A DNA stretch of 64,000 nucleotides from Prochlorococcus sp. AG-409-P01 (GCA_003215335.1 QCKM01000001.1:248001-312000); one strand, 5' to 3'. Numbered from the stretch's first letter, positions 1 to 7,430 are shown. Notes: generated by a model not told the origin, from the sequence alone. Numbers and translations: made by a program.

Positions 1-1
1 G

Positions 2-979
2 TTCTCTTCTTCAGCGTTGCAACGCTACAGCCCTGGCATCATCAATTTGGTTGAAGAACTTCGCGAAGAACTTAAAACCTCAAGAAAACCTCTTCCCTTA
101 GTTCAAAAAATGCGTCGCTTCGCTTTTTCCGTTATCGCTACAACGGTTCTTGGCTTAGAGGGTGATGATCGTGACAAGTTATTTTCTGATTTCGAGATTT
201 GGACAAAGGCTCTGTTCTCAATTCCGATAGCTCTCCCAGGCAGTCCATTTGCCAAAGCGTTTAAGGCAAGAACACGTTTACTTAAAAAACTTCAACAAGT
301 ACTTGCCAAGCCAATTAAAGGTAAAGGTGGTTTGGATTTACTGGCCGGGGGCCTCGACGAGGTGGGGATTCCACTTGGGGATGCAGATCTGGGAGAACAA
401 CTACTTTTACTTTTATTTGCTGGTTACGAAACTACAGCGTCTGCTCTGAGTTGCTTAATGCGGGAATTACTGATCAATCCACAAGTTGAAAAATGGCTTC
501 GTGAAGAGATCGATGAGTTGCGATGGCCTCCATTACTTGAGCAAGCAACTAACGGCTTCGACGTTGGCAATGCTCCAAGACTCGATGCCATGGTTAATGA
601 GGTAATGAGACTAACTCCACCAGTAGGTGGCTTTTTTCGGCGTACCAAAAAGCCCTTAGAAATAGAAGGCATTTATGTACCGGAGGGTCGTGTAGTACAA
701 GTTGCACTAGCTAGTTCTAATCGTTATGGCATTGGTGACTTGGAGATTTTTCGCCCACAACGTCACCTAGAGGATAAATGTTCTTTAAACCTGATGCCTT
801 TCGGTGGAGGCGAACGTGTATGCCTTGGAAAGTCGTTGGCTGAACTTGAGATACGATTAATGGTGGTTGGATTATTTCGTGAATTGCAACTTGAGGCTAT
901 TCCCGATCAAGACTTCAACTTGCGACAACTTCCCAGCCCCTCTCCACGTGATGGCTTATTGGTAAAGGTAAAATCCTAA
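2..979 (+). CDS. Cytochrome P450, 5' end outside the window
   Basis: Heme-thiolate monooxygenase of the P450 superfamily; the frame is open to the window edge, so the N-terminus is missing (about 325 residues visible, full family members about 400-450). Three hallmarks are visible in order: the I-helix oxygen-binding AGYETT (near nt 418-436), the K-helix ExxR (EVMR near nt 598-610), and the heme-ligand loop FGGGERVCLG (near nt 799-829) whose cysteine binds iron. Overall style resembles cyanobacterial CYP120-like enzymes that act on retinoid or other isoprenoid substrates, but the substrate cannot be read from sequence. A TTG at nt 17 is internal and not the start. It is followed by a sparsely coding stretch. 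Confidence 0.93.
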   Translation, partial: FSSSALQRYSPGIINLVEELREELKTSRKPLPLVQKMRRFAFSVIATTVLGLEGDDRDKLFSDFEIWTKALFSIPIALPGSPFAKAFKARTRLLKKLQQVLAKPIKGKGGLDLLAGGLDEVGIPLGDADLGEQLLLLLFAGYETTASALSCLMRELLINPQVEKWLREEIDELRWPPLLEQATNGFDVGNAPRLDAMVNEVMRLTPPVGGFFRRTKKPLEIEGIYVPEGRVVQVALASSNRYGIGDLEIFRPQRHLEDKCSLNLMPFGGGERVCLGKSLAELEIRLMVVGLFRELQLEAIPDQDFNLRQLPSPSPRDGLLVKVKS

Positions 980-1483
980 TGCTATGACTGGTATTTTTGC
1001 TGGCTGATAAACACTTAAAACATAAAGATTCTATTTGATTACATAGAATCATTCAATCTATTTTGAACTTTTGCTAGCTAATTCATCAGATGAGTAGCCA
1101 GGATAAGTGTAATACATAGACCGAGACCTATGTTCCAGATCAAAGCTTGATTTAGTAGAAGCCAGTGCATGGGAATTTAAAGATTAAAAATGAGACAAAA
1201 ACAATCTATGAGTTCTCCAGAGAAGGGCTAATTGGATTGCTTAACTAATTATCAATTACGTCGAGATGCCTGATAATTCATCAATCTGAAATGGGGCTGA
1301 ATTTGCACTAAAGCATTTGTATCTAATGTAATTAATCGAAGTTCATTCGCAGAAAAGTTTCTAAAAGGAATTAGTTTGATAACAAGCAAGCCTAAAATCT
1401 TGATTTCATCTATAAAACAAGCTTTGCTCTCAGGAGCATTGTTCTAGATTTCAATCTGAGAATTGTTAATGGTGAATTTTGTT
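980..1483. other. Sparsely coding spacer after the P450 gene
   Basis: About 500 AT-rich bases with no convincing gene. I see one 8-bp hairpin (1027-1050) and one 30-codon hydrophobic minus-strand ORF (1078-1170, starting MHWLLLNQ) that lacks a ribosome binding site. Other frames are broken into pieces shorter than about 15 codons. Confidence 0.6.
1027..1050 (+). terminator. Hairpin after the P450 gene
   Basis: GATTCTAT and ATAGAATC form a perfect 8-bp stem around an 8-nt loop, 47 nt after the P450 stop codon. There is no clean U-run after it, so it may be a weak terminator or an RNA 3'-end stabiliser. Confidence 0.35.
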
Positions 1484-1624
1484 TCATTGATAACCACCTT
1501 TACATGCGACAACAAATTCATGCCAGAACTCTTGGATGCCTATAAAAGCCAAGTATGAAATAGTAATGCCCACAGCTTTTGGAAGAATAGCTTCAAAAAG
1601 AGTTAGCCCTTCTTGATAGTTCAT
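1484..1624 (-). CDS. Small membrane protein, 46 aa, unknown function
   Basis: A 46-codon ORF (begins MNYQEGLTLFEAILPK, ends CKGGYQ) with an AAGGA ribosome binding motif about 9 nt before its ATG. Residues about 13-32 are hydrophobic enough for one membrane helix, followed by an EFWHEF segment and a single Cys near the C-terminus. It lies 212 nt downstream of the 130-aa gene on the same strand, so it may belong to the same small-gene cluster. No family recognised. Single-helix proteins of this size in cyanobacteria are often photosynthetic-complex accessory subunits or stress peptides, but nothing here points to one. It could be spurious; the good ribosome binding site and mixed hydrophobic/polar pattern argue for a real gene. 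Confidence 0.55.
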   Translation of the reverse strand: MNYQEGLTLFEAILPKAVGITISYLAFIGIQEFWHEFVVACKGGYQ

Positions 1625-1836
1625 TTTCGGATTCCTTAAGAAGATTTGCTAGAAGCTTTCGACTAGAGCCTCTATGAAAACAATCAGAGGTTTTATTTTG
1701 GTTGAATCTGATTACCTCCCATTGTTTTTATAATTGATAATGAAAACAATATCTATGGTGCTATTACTAATAGTATAAATTCTCAATATGATCTTTTAAG
1801 ATAAACAGTCTTTCCATTTAAAGGTTTCTAATCTAT

Positions 1837-2229
1837 TCATGGAATCCGAGAGCTTATAGGAACTCCTACATGATATGGATTTTCTAGATTATCAGGAGAG
1901 GAACCCTTTAAATTGCAAGCTAGATCGCATTCGGTAAGTTGAGCATTTGCAAGGCGATCTAGAATTCTCGCCATATCAATTGCTGAGAGTTCTCCATCAC
2001 TATTCCATTTAAGTGTGGTTTTTCGTTGGGGAGGAACATTGTTAGGCTTTTCGGCAAGTGAATTACACTTACCTTCTAAATTATCCAAATAGGCCTTGGC
2101 AGAATGCAAATCACTTGAGTAGACACAACGGTCTCTTGAGCATGATCGAAAGATTCTACCGGCATCACCTCGCAAGCATGTGATTGACCCACCCATAGAG
2201 CTTATGAAAATAGGATTTTCTTTTATCAT
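1837..2229 (-). CDS. Conserved-looking hypothetical protein, 130 aa
   Basis: Not recognised. A soluble-looking protein with six cysteines (C18, C30, C35, C55 and a C-x3-C pair near 100-104), no obvious signal peptide or membrane helix, and a helical, charged region around residues 75-100 (ending DRLANAQLTECDLAC). The start ATG has a strong AAGGAG motif 8 nt upstream and overlaps the stop of the 47-aa gene by one base (TAATG), which suggests translational coupling. The cysteines could bind a metal or form disulfides; this is inference from spacing only. Confidence 0.62.
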   Translation of the reverse strand: MIKENPIFISSMGGSITCLRGDAGRIFRSCSRDRCVYSSDLHSAKAYLDNLEGKCNSLAEKPNNVPPQRKTTLKWNSDGELSAIDMARILDRLANAQLTECDLACNLKGSSPDNLENPYHVGVPISSRIP

Positions 2230-2372
2230 TATTCCTGCTCCTTGTTGGTTTGTCCCTTGTTAGACCTAGCTGTAAATTTTGTTCTAATAAAGCCTTTAAA
2301 GCATGTTGAAATGTATTCATACCCTTCAACAAAGGTATCGAATTGAATTGAATTGAATTGAATTACTGGCAT
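2229..2372 (-). CDS. Small protein, 47 aa, encoded across a GAATT tandem repeat
   Basis: A 47-codon ORF (begins MPVIQFNSIQF, ends TNKEQE). Its ATG is preceded at 8 nt by AAAGGAGGT, an almost perfect anti-16S match and one of the strongest ribosome binding sites in the window. The stop overlaps the ATG of the next gene (TAATG). Codons 4-11 are written by a five-copy GAATT repeat. The middle is aromatic (FVEGYEYISTCFKGF) and the C-terminus is basic and polar. No family recognised. It may be a leader peptide that couples translation to the 130-aa gene, or a functional small protein. Confidence 0.55.
   Translation of the reverse strand: MPVIQFNSIQFDTFVEGYEYISTCFKGFIRTKFTARSNKGQTNKEQE
2340..2364. 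repeat. Five-copy GAATT tandem repeat
   Basis: Five perfect head-to-tail copies of the 5-mer GAATT. It sits inside the 5' end of the 47-aa ORF. A change in copy number would shift that reading frame unless three copies were gained or lost, so it could act as a slippage switch. Confidence 0.85.
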
Positions 2373-2691
2373 AATTTGCACCTCCTTTAATGTGAAGGCT
2401 AACTTAGCACTTAAATTTGTATTGCTGATATTTAATGACGATTTATAAATTACCTAAGTTATTACTACTATCGCTAGATGGAGCGGCAGTGATTATTAAA
2501 TAAATATAAATATAGCAAATGCTTAGTTAGTAAAAAAAATCAAATTTTGTTGTTAATGAATAAAAACGATCAGTTCTTTATCCATAAAGAAATGTTCGTT
2601 TTTATTCTGAATGTTTCTTTGAAGCTTGTGCATTGCGCCACCTAAAGCGTTGTTTCTAGGTGAAAGGCTGATAAGACTCTTGTAAAGGCAT
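2373..2691. other. AT-rich intergenic region
   Basis: Apart from the ribosome binding site at its left edge, I see only AT-rich sequence with A/T runs. It must hold the promoter of the minus-strand small-gene cluster and probably that of the 75-aa plus-strand ORF. No repeat or RNA gene recognised. Confidence 0.5.
2374..2390 (-). promoter_or_regulatory. Very strong ribosome binding site for the 47-aa ORF
   Basis: Reading the minus strand, AAAGGAGGT ends 7-8 nt before the ATG at 2372. Most genes in this window have weak or no Shine-Dalgarno motifs, so this one supports the small ORF being translated. Confidence 0.7.
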
Positions 2692-2919
2692 ATGGAGCGA
2701 TGCAGAGGAGTGTCGCAATTTGATTGGCAAGAAAGGGTCTCTCAGGAAAAGAAGAGATTCAAAGGCTTGCCCGCGACAAATGAGGCCATCCATCTTTTGA
2801 GTGAGACTATTAGAGCAGGGATCCGAAGCCAGGCCGCTTTCTATGAACTCTCTGGCGGAGTATCGATCGTGAATCCCTCCAAGCGACAGCAACAAGATTA
2901 TGTAGCAGTTGCTACATAA
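2692..2919 (+). CDS. Hypothetical protein, 75 aa
   Basis: Starts at an ATG with AAAGG a few bases upstream. The predicted protein is charged and helical (QERVSQEKKRFKG followed by HLLSETIRAGIRSQAAFY), without membrane segments or recognised motifs. An antisense frame of similar length covers the same DNA, so coding on this strand is chosen from the ribosome binding site and residue composition only. Confidence 0.45.
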   Translation: MERCRGVSQFDWQERVSQEKKRFKGLPATNEAIHLLSETIRAGIRSQAAFYELSGGVSIVNPSKRQQQDYVAVAT

Positions 2920-3111
2920 TTGGGATCCGTCTTAATGCTTAATTTATTTATTACCTTTTATTGGTTTTCGTGTTGGAGGCACTCTTTAGCTCAAATTTTT
3001 AATAGAGCGAGAAGCAAGCCTTTCCTGAAACTACCTATTGGATAATTGGAAGTCTGAAGCTCAGGCGCCAATCGATCTGACTGATCCAGCCCCAAAAAAC
3101 AAGCTGTAAAG

Positions 3112-3136
3112 TCCTTTTGAAAGGATTTCAAAAGGA
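3112..3136 (+). promoter_or_regulatory. Perfect 11-bp inverted repeat upstream of petJ
   Basis: TCCTTTTGAAA, a GGA loop, then TTTCAAAAGGA: an 11-bp perfect stem with a 3-nt loop, 72 nt before the petJ start. It could be an operator for a dimeric regulator of petJ or an RNA hairpin in a leader. There is no U-run, so termination is less likely. Confidence 0.5.
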
Positions 3137-3208
3137 TACGGGTATAACTTCGATGCGGGCAAAGTGATATTTGGCACTTCAAGCTAGTAAAAGATATACA
3201 AGCTTTAG

Positions 3209-3538
3209 ATGAGAACTTTTCTCTCGGCAATTCTTGCGTTAACGATAGGTCTATTTGCTCCGCAGTTGGCGATGGCAGATGGGGCAGGCGTTTTCTCAGC
3301 AAATTGTGCCGCTTGTCATGCGGCTGGAGGGAATCTCGTCAACCCGGAAAGAACTCTTTCTCAAGCTGATTTAAGTAGTTTTTTAGCTAACTACAACTCA
3401 GATCATGAGGCTGCGATTGCCGCTCAGGTCACTAGCGGTAAAAATGCTATGCCATCATTCGATGGAGTATTGACACCTTCTGAGATCAGTGAAGTCGCAG
3501 CATATGTTGAGTCAATGTCTTCCAAGGGTTGGAGCTGA
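3209..3538 (+). CDS. petJ: Cytochrome c6 (cytochrome c553)
   Basis: Soluble lumenal electron carrier between cytochrome b6f and photosystem I or terminal oxidase. The precursor is 109 aa: a signal peptide with predicted cleavage after AMA (residue 23), then a mature class I c-type cytochrome. The heme-attachment motif CAACH is at residues 33-37 and the likely axial Met ligand is M81 in the AMPSF motif. The C-terminal helix (ISEVAAYVESMSSKGW) is typical of c6. It is monocistronic, with a striking inverted repeat upstream. It can substitute for plastocyanin, which is also encoded in this window at 46965-47324. Confidence 0.95.
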   Translation: MRTFLSAILALTIGLFAPQLAMADGAGVFSANCAACHAAGGNLVNPERTLSQADLSSFLANYNSDHEAAIAAQVTSGKNAMPSFDGVLTPSEISEVAAYVESMSSKGWS

Positions 3539-3600
3539 TTAGCTAGAGGAAATTAATTAATTGGCTTCTAGTCTTAGACCAGATCAACTAGCAAGTCCTT

Positions 3601-3630
3601 GGATTTTTTGCCTCATGGCGAAAAAAATCC
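3601..3630 (+). terminator. Hairpin downstream of petJ
   Basis: GGATTTTTTGCC and GGCGAAAAAAATCC pair around a TCAT loop with a one-base bulge, 62 nt after the petJ stop. The long A/U part of the stem gives terminator character. It may serve petJ and also the convergent trpF transcript. Confidence 0.5.
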
Positions 3631-3714
3631 CCTATTAGTATAAAAAAGAAAAAAGTTATTTTATATCTTTTAATTATAGTGCTATAAGAAAATATTCGTA
3701 TAATCGATTGTTAT

Positions 3715-3734
3715 GCCAGCACTTTCTTGCTGGT
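3715..3734 (-). terminator. Short hairpin downstream of trpF
   Basis: CCAGCA and TGCTGG pair around a 6-nt loop about 22 nt past the trpF stop. The U-run is poor, so this is only a possible terminator. Confidence 0.3.
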
Positions 3735-3755
3735 TAACTAGTAGTTAATAATGAA

Positions 3756-4424
3756 TCAGTTCTCAGAGCTGCTTTTTATAGCTTCCAACAGTGAATTTAC
3801 TTTCTTTAAATCCTTTATGCCTGGAGAGATCTCTAATCTGCTCGAGGCGTCAAATCCATAAGGGTTGACTTCGCTTAAAACTTTTGGGATCCATTCAGCA
3901 GATATCCCACCAGCTAGCCACCATGGCAATTTTATTGTCGATTCTTTTAGCCATTTCAAAGGAAGTCTTTTCCCCGTTCCTCCTAAAAGACCTTTGTCCC
4001 ATGCATCCAGTAGGACAGCATCCACTGTCCCTAGGTAGCTATTTGCAAGTTGGATGTCATCTTTGCTTTTGATGCTGATGGCTTTCCACCACTCAATCAT
4101 TGAATATTTGCGTCGGAGAAGGGCACAGTTCTCCTGATTTTCACTGCCATGTAATTGAATTATTGAAGGGGTTCCTTCGCCCTCTAATGCGTTTTTGAGA
4201 GAAAGTTCATCTAAATTCGCTACAACCCATACTCTTTTCAGTTTAGGAAAGTCATTGGTCAGCTCAGAGAAGATTGCTCTTCTTGCCGGCTCTTTTACAA
4301 AGCGCTTTGAGCTGGGAACCCCAATAACTCCTATAGCTTTTACTCCTAATGCAGCTATGGCTTTGGCTTGCTGCAATTGGGTTATCCCGCAAATTTTTAC
4401 TGCGGTGGGTGAGGGAGACCTCAT
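3756..4424 (-). CDS. trpF: Phosphoribosylanthranilate isomerase
   Basis: Third step of tryptophan synthesis from chorismate: Amadori rearrangement of N-(5-phosphoribosyl)anthranilate to CdRP. The 222-aa length and single (beta/alpha)8-barrel layout fit TrpF. The N-terminal KICGIT motif (residues 10-15) carries the catalytic cysteine. A phosphate-binding GGTGK loop (near residue 150) and a WWLAGGIS segment match the C-terminal phosphate-binding side. It is divergent from the M50 protease gene with about 53 nt between the starts. trpA is also in the window (37609) but the trp genes are scattered, as is usual in cyanobacteria. Confidence 0.95.
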   Translation of the reverse strand: MRSPSPTAVKICGITQLQQAKAIAALGVKAIGVIGVPSSKRFVKEPARRAIFSELTNDFPKLKRVWVVANLDELSLKNALEGEGTPSIIQLHGSENQENCALLRRKYSMIEWWKAISIKSKDDIQLANSYLGTVDAVLLDAWDKGLLGGTGKRLPLKWLKESTIKLPWWLAGGISAEWIPKVLSEVNPYGFDASSRLEISPGIKDLKKVNSLLEAIKSSSEN

Positions 4425-4477
4425 AAAAAAAAGGCCACTTTTTAACTACCTTTCTAGGATCGGATAGTAATTGGCTG

Positions 4478-5764
4478 TTGACCAGTCCAGATGGAGGGGA
4501 GGTTTTGGAAGGCTGGGAGATCATGAGGATTCGGGGGATCCCACTAAGGGTCCATCCAAGTTGGTTTGTGATCCTTTTATTGTTTACTTGGACATCACAG
4601 GGACAGGTTTCAAGAGTTGCCGAGTCACCACTTCCTCTCTGGGTCAGTTGGGGACTTGGCTTGATAACGGCGCTTTTGTTATTTCTTTCTGTCCTTTTGC
4701 ATGAATTGGGCCACTCTTTTGTCGCTATCCATGAAGGGGTCAAAGTTAGAAGTATCACGCTGTTTTTGCTTGGTGGTGTGGCGAGAGTTGAGAGAGAATG
4801 CTCTTCACCTATGGCTTCGTTGAGAGTTGCTGCAGCTGGGCCTGTAGTGAGCTTGTTTTTGGCGTTGAGTTTGTTGTCTGCTGTTAATTGGGTCTTCCCG
4901 ATAAGTCCTCTATTAGCAAATCTTTTGGGCCAGCTGGGTTCTTTGAATTTGGTTTTAGGACTTTTTAATCTTTTACCAGGATTACCTCTTGATGGAGGCT
5001 TGATACTTAAATCGCTTGTATGGCAATGGACTGGAAGCCAGCGTAAGGGTGTTCAAGTTGCAACCACCACGGGGCGAATCTTATCAATACTTGCAATTGT
5101 TCTTGGTATTTGGCTTTGTATAAGAAGTGGCGGATTTGGTGGCCTCTGGTTGGTGATGCTTGGCTGGTTTGGGTTGGCCGCTTCACGTTCACAGGCTCAG
5201 ATTCTCGCTTTGCAGCAGATTTTGTGCCAGACCACTGTCGGCCAAGCAAAAGGGAGAGCATTTCGAGTCCTTGAAGATGATCAGCCTTTAAGCAGACTTA
5301 GTAAGTTGAGGTTGGCTAAAAATGATGAAAACAAAGGCCTCGAGTGGGTTTTGATTTGTCGAGCAGGTAGGTGGATTGGTTATGTTGATGACAAGCCATT
5401 GAAGGAGTTGCCTGTGCAGGTTTGGGACAAGCATTGCTTGGGTGATCATGTGAATCCCCTAAGTGACTTGCCTGCTATTGGTGAGAAAGCTCCTCTATGG
5501 GAGGCAGTCCTTGAACTTGAGAAAGCTGACAATGCAAGGTTGCTTGTGTTTAACCTCGCCGGACTTCCCTCAGGAACTCTTGACAGAATTAATTTAGGTG
5601 AAGCTGTTTTGAAAAGTTTGGGAGTAAGGCTTCCGAGTCAATTCATTGATGCTGCGAGAAGTCAGAACACTTACCCTTTAGGGATGGGGCTTCCTCAGGT
5701 GGTCGAAGGGATGGTTTCCTCAGGATTAGTTGATATTCCTACTGGTAAAACTTCAGGTTTATAA
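4478..5764 (+). CDS. M50-family site-2-type zinc metalloprotease with CBS-like C-terminus
   Basis: Intramembrane protease of the S2P/M50 superfamily. The zinc motif HELGH is at residues 75-79 in a membrane helix, and the third ligand region NLLPGLPLDGG (Asp at about 172) follows two helices later. About five hydrophobic segments lie in the first 230 residues. The remaining 200 residues look like paired CBS-type regulatory domains. Such proteins cleave membrane-anchored regulators; substrate unknown. I follow a TTG start; an ATG at about 4523 (MRIRGIPL) is the alternative. The 3' end overlaps the convergent ligase gene by 70 bp. Confidence 0.88.
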   Translation: MTSPDGGEVLEGWEIMRIRGIPLRVHPSWFVILLLFTWTSQGQVSRVAESPLPLWVSWGLGLITALLLFLSVLLHELGHSFVAIHEGVKVRSITLFLLGGVARVERECSSPMASLRVAAAGPVVSLFLALSLLSAVNWVFPISPLLANLLGQLGSLNLVLGLFNLLPGLPLDGGLILKSLVWQWTGSQRKGVQVATTTGRILSILAIVLGIWLCIRSGGFGGLWLVMLGWFGLAASRSQAQILALQQILCQTTVGQAKGRAFRVLEDDQPLSRLSKLRLAKNDENKGLEWVLICRAGRWIGYVDDKPLKELPVQVWDKHCLGDHVNPLSDLPAIGEKAPLWEAVLELEKADNARLLVFNLAGLPSGTLDRINLGEAVLKSLGVRLPSQFIDAARSQNTYPLGMGLPQVVEGMVSSGLVDIPTGKTSGL

Positions 5765-6504
5765 GAATTGGCTCTCAAAGAGACTTCCTCTAATTCCTTT
5801 TTTGATAGGGGTCTTTGACAGAATTCCAATTTTGGAAGAAATTCGCAAAAAGCTTTTTGCAAAACAAGTTCCAAGTCTTTTCTTGGAATTTGTTTTGGAG
5901 TTGGTGGCGGTGGGTCTTCTAGAAATACTTCTTTCCAAAGGTCAGTCGGAGGGTCTAGCAGAATTTCACCATGCTGAAGAAGCTGACCTTTTTTCCAATA
6001 TTGAGCGCTACCAATACGCTTGTGGCCTTGTAGATCTACCAGATCTGCAGCAGTAGATGAAGCAAAGCAATCTGATGTTCCAGGTTTTGCTTGCTGGTCC
6101 CCAAACCTGAGAGGTAATCCCATTTCTAAAAAACCATTTATTAGCCATTTGGATAATTTGAAGTATGCGTCATGTCGTTTACGTGGTGGTGATGGCCATG
6201 TTATTGAGTAAGTAAGTCCTCCACTGTGAAGGACAGCGCCTCCCCCACTAGGCCTTTGAACTACTTCTAGTTTTCTTTGTTTTATCAATGTGATCCATTG
6301 AGCAGGCCATTCTTTTTGGTTTCGTCCAACTGACAGCCAGTTCCCTTTCCATTTGTAGAAACGTAGTGTTGGGAATGGCTTCTCACTTCTGATTGAGTTC
6401 TCTAGTAGAAGCTCATCTATGGCCATTTGTTCAGGACCACTCAAACTCAAAATAGGAATTAATCTTCCTTTGTTTTGAATGGCAATTAAGGGACTTTTGG
6501 CCAT
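5695..6504 (-). CDS. Lipoate/octanoate-protein ligase A family protein
   Basis: Member of the biotin/lipoate A/B protein ligase fold (BPL_LplA_LipB). Visible motifs are RPSGGGAVLH (residues 84-93), the nucleotide/acyl-binding loop, and a KRIGSAQ segment (K162) that matches the conserved active-site lysine of LplA-type enzymes. At 269 aa it is near the usual length. Expected role is attachment of a lipoyl or octanoyl group to the E2 or GcvH proteins, but this family also includes members with altered acyl transfer, so substrate and donor are not certain. Its 3' end runs 70 bp into the end of the protease gene on the other strand. Confidence 0.85.
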   Translation of the reverse strand: MAKSPLIAIQNKGRLIPILSLSGPEQMAIDELLLENSIRSEKPFPTLRFYKWKGNWLSVGRNQKEWPAQWITLIKQRKLEVVQRPSGGGAVLHSGGLTYSITWPSPPRKRHDAYFKLSKWLINGFLEMGLPLRFGDQQAKPGTSDCFASSTAADLVDLQGHKRIGSAQYWKKGQLLQHGEILLDPPTDLWKEVFLEDPPPPTPKQIPRKDLELVLQKAFCEFLPKLEFCQRPLSKKELEEVSLRANSYKPEVLPVGISTNPEETIPSTT

Positions 6505-6841
6505 TATTGATCTTTGAAAGTTTTGGATAGTGCTGGAAATGATTTTTAGCTTTGGAGAGAGTGCTGATCAAAGGTTCGTTTTTTACGATGATCTTTTAGA
6601 AGATGCGGAAAAAAGAAATTTATTGGAAGCCTCCCCATGGGCAAGATTTAATCAATGCATTGTCATGTGCTTTTAAGAGGGGACAGCCCTTTTTAGGCAT
6701 TTTTTTGGCGTTTTTCTTTTAAAGACATCCTGATTGAGAGCCAGGGTCTTATTCAAAGGTGTGACAGGCCTTTGCAAATGATGGCGTTTAGGACCGTTTT
6801 AAGTGGACAATGAATATGGTTTAACTTTATTGCTCGCACTT
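6505..6841. other. Intergenic region between ligase gene and psaM
   Basis: Holds the upstream region of the minus-strand ligase gene, a possible 45-codon ORF (6539-6676) and the probable psaM promoter. No other structure recognised. Confidence 0.5.
6539..6676 (+). CDS. Possible small protein, 45 aa
   Basis: An ATG-started ORF, divergent from the ligase gene 34 nt away. The product (begins MIFSFGESADQRFVFYDD, contains DDLLEDAEKRNLLEASPW) has a protein-like acidic and helical composition with two cysteines near the end. There is only a weak purine stretch before the start. Not recognised; it could be a chance ORF. Confidence 0.35.
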   Translation: MIFSFGESADQRFVFYDDLLEDAEKRNLLEASPWARFNQCIVMCF

Positions 6842-6940
6842 ATGGACCCTAATATCGACCTTGCTGGCATGCTTCTCATTTGTGCCGTTCATGCTGGGAT
6901 TTTGGCTCTTCGTTTAGGCATCACTCTGCAGCGAGCTTGA
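6842..6940 (+). CDS. psaM: Photosystem I reaction centre subunit XII, PsaM
   Basis: A 32-codon ORF encoding a single membrane helix. It begins MDPNIDLAGMLL and ends in LALRLGITLQRA; the LAxRLG signature near the end of the helix matches the LAFRLG segment of the PsaM family, which is 29-34 aa long. PsaM sits at the monomer interface of trimeric photosystem I. The N-terminal half diverges from freshwater PsaM, as expected for picocyanobacteria. Too short for routine ORF calling. I recognised it by pattern only; another one-helix photosynthetic subunit is the alternative. Confidence 0.75.
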   Translation: MDPNIDLAGMLLICAVHAGILALRLGITLQRA

Positions 6941-7019
6941 TTGACCTGATCGAATCAACTCACCCCCCCCTTGGCAGCTACTGATCTCTGCGATACAAGC
7001 GGATAGTTGTTGATCAGCT

Positions 7020-7430
7020 TTGTCTCGCACCTTGGCTAACTCCAAGCCTAGAAAGCGCAGAACATCTGTACTTCGTGAAGGGGCTTTAAAACGAACTGCT
7101 TCTTCTCAAAAGATTGATGCTGCAACTTTGGCCTCAAAGCTGCAGCTTCAAGAGGAGAGAAGAGAGGTGGTTTATAGCCTTTTGGCCTTGACTATGAAAT
7201 TGGGGCTAGTTGTAATAAGTGCTGTAAGCCTAGTTAAGGTATCAGTTGCTTATCAACAGCGTCATGATCGCCATAGTGAATTAGCTTCTGTTCTGGTATT
7301 GGAAGCCTCAAAACTTACCAATCTTCAGAACCGCTTTGATGACTTGTTTACACTTGGAGGTAGGGAAAGGTTTTTAGATGAACAGCATCAGTTGATTTCA
7401 CCAAATACATTGAGAGTGATTTGGAGATAA
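7020..7430 (+). CDS. One-TM coiled-coil protein, FtsL/DivIC-like layout
   Basis: 136 aa with a basic, Ser/Arg-rich N-terminus (residues 1-45), one membrane helix (about residues 53-73, LLALTMKLGLVVISAVSLV), a predicted coiled coil (about 85-110) and a C-terminal motif with EQHQLISPNTLRVIW. This order (short cytoplasmic basic tail, one helix, short periplasmic coiled coil) is the layout of FtsL/FtsB/DivIC division proteins. I do not see a specific signature, so the link to division is inference. The TTG start follows from the reading frame; no in-frame ATG is available near it. Confidence 0.7.
   Translation: MSRTLANSKPRKRRTSVLREGALKRTASSQKIDAATLASKLQLQEERREVVYSLLALTMKLGLVVISAVSLVKVSVAYQQRHDRHSELASVLVLEASKLTNLQNRFDDLFTLGGRERFLDEQHQLISPNTLRVIWR

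Noticed and set aside
2656-2895. 79-codon minus-strand ORF antisense to the 75-aa ORF
   Set aside because: No ribosome binding site, and the opposite strand has a better start and residue pattern.
2991-3302. 103-codon minus-strand ORF over the petJ 5' region
   Set aside because: Antisense to the signal peptide of petJ, which is a certain gene.
4264-4758. 164-codon minus-strand ORF
   Set aside because: Overlaps trpF in another frame and the start of the protease gene antisense; both are certain.
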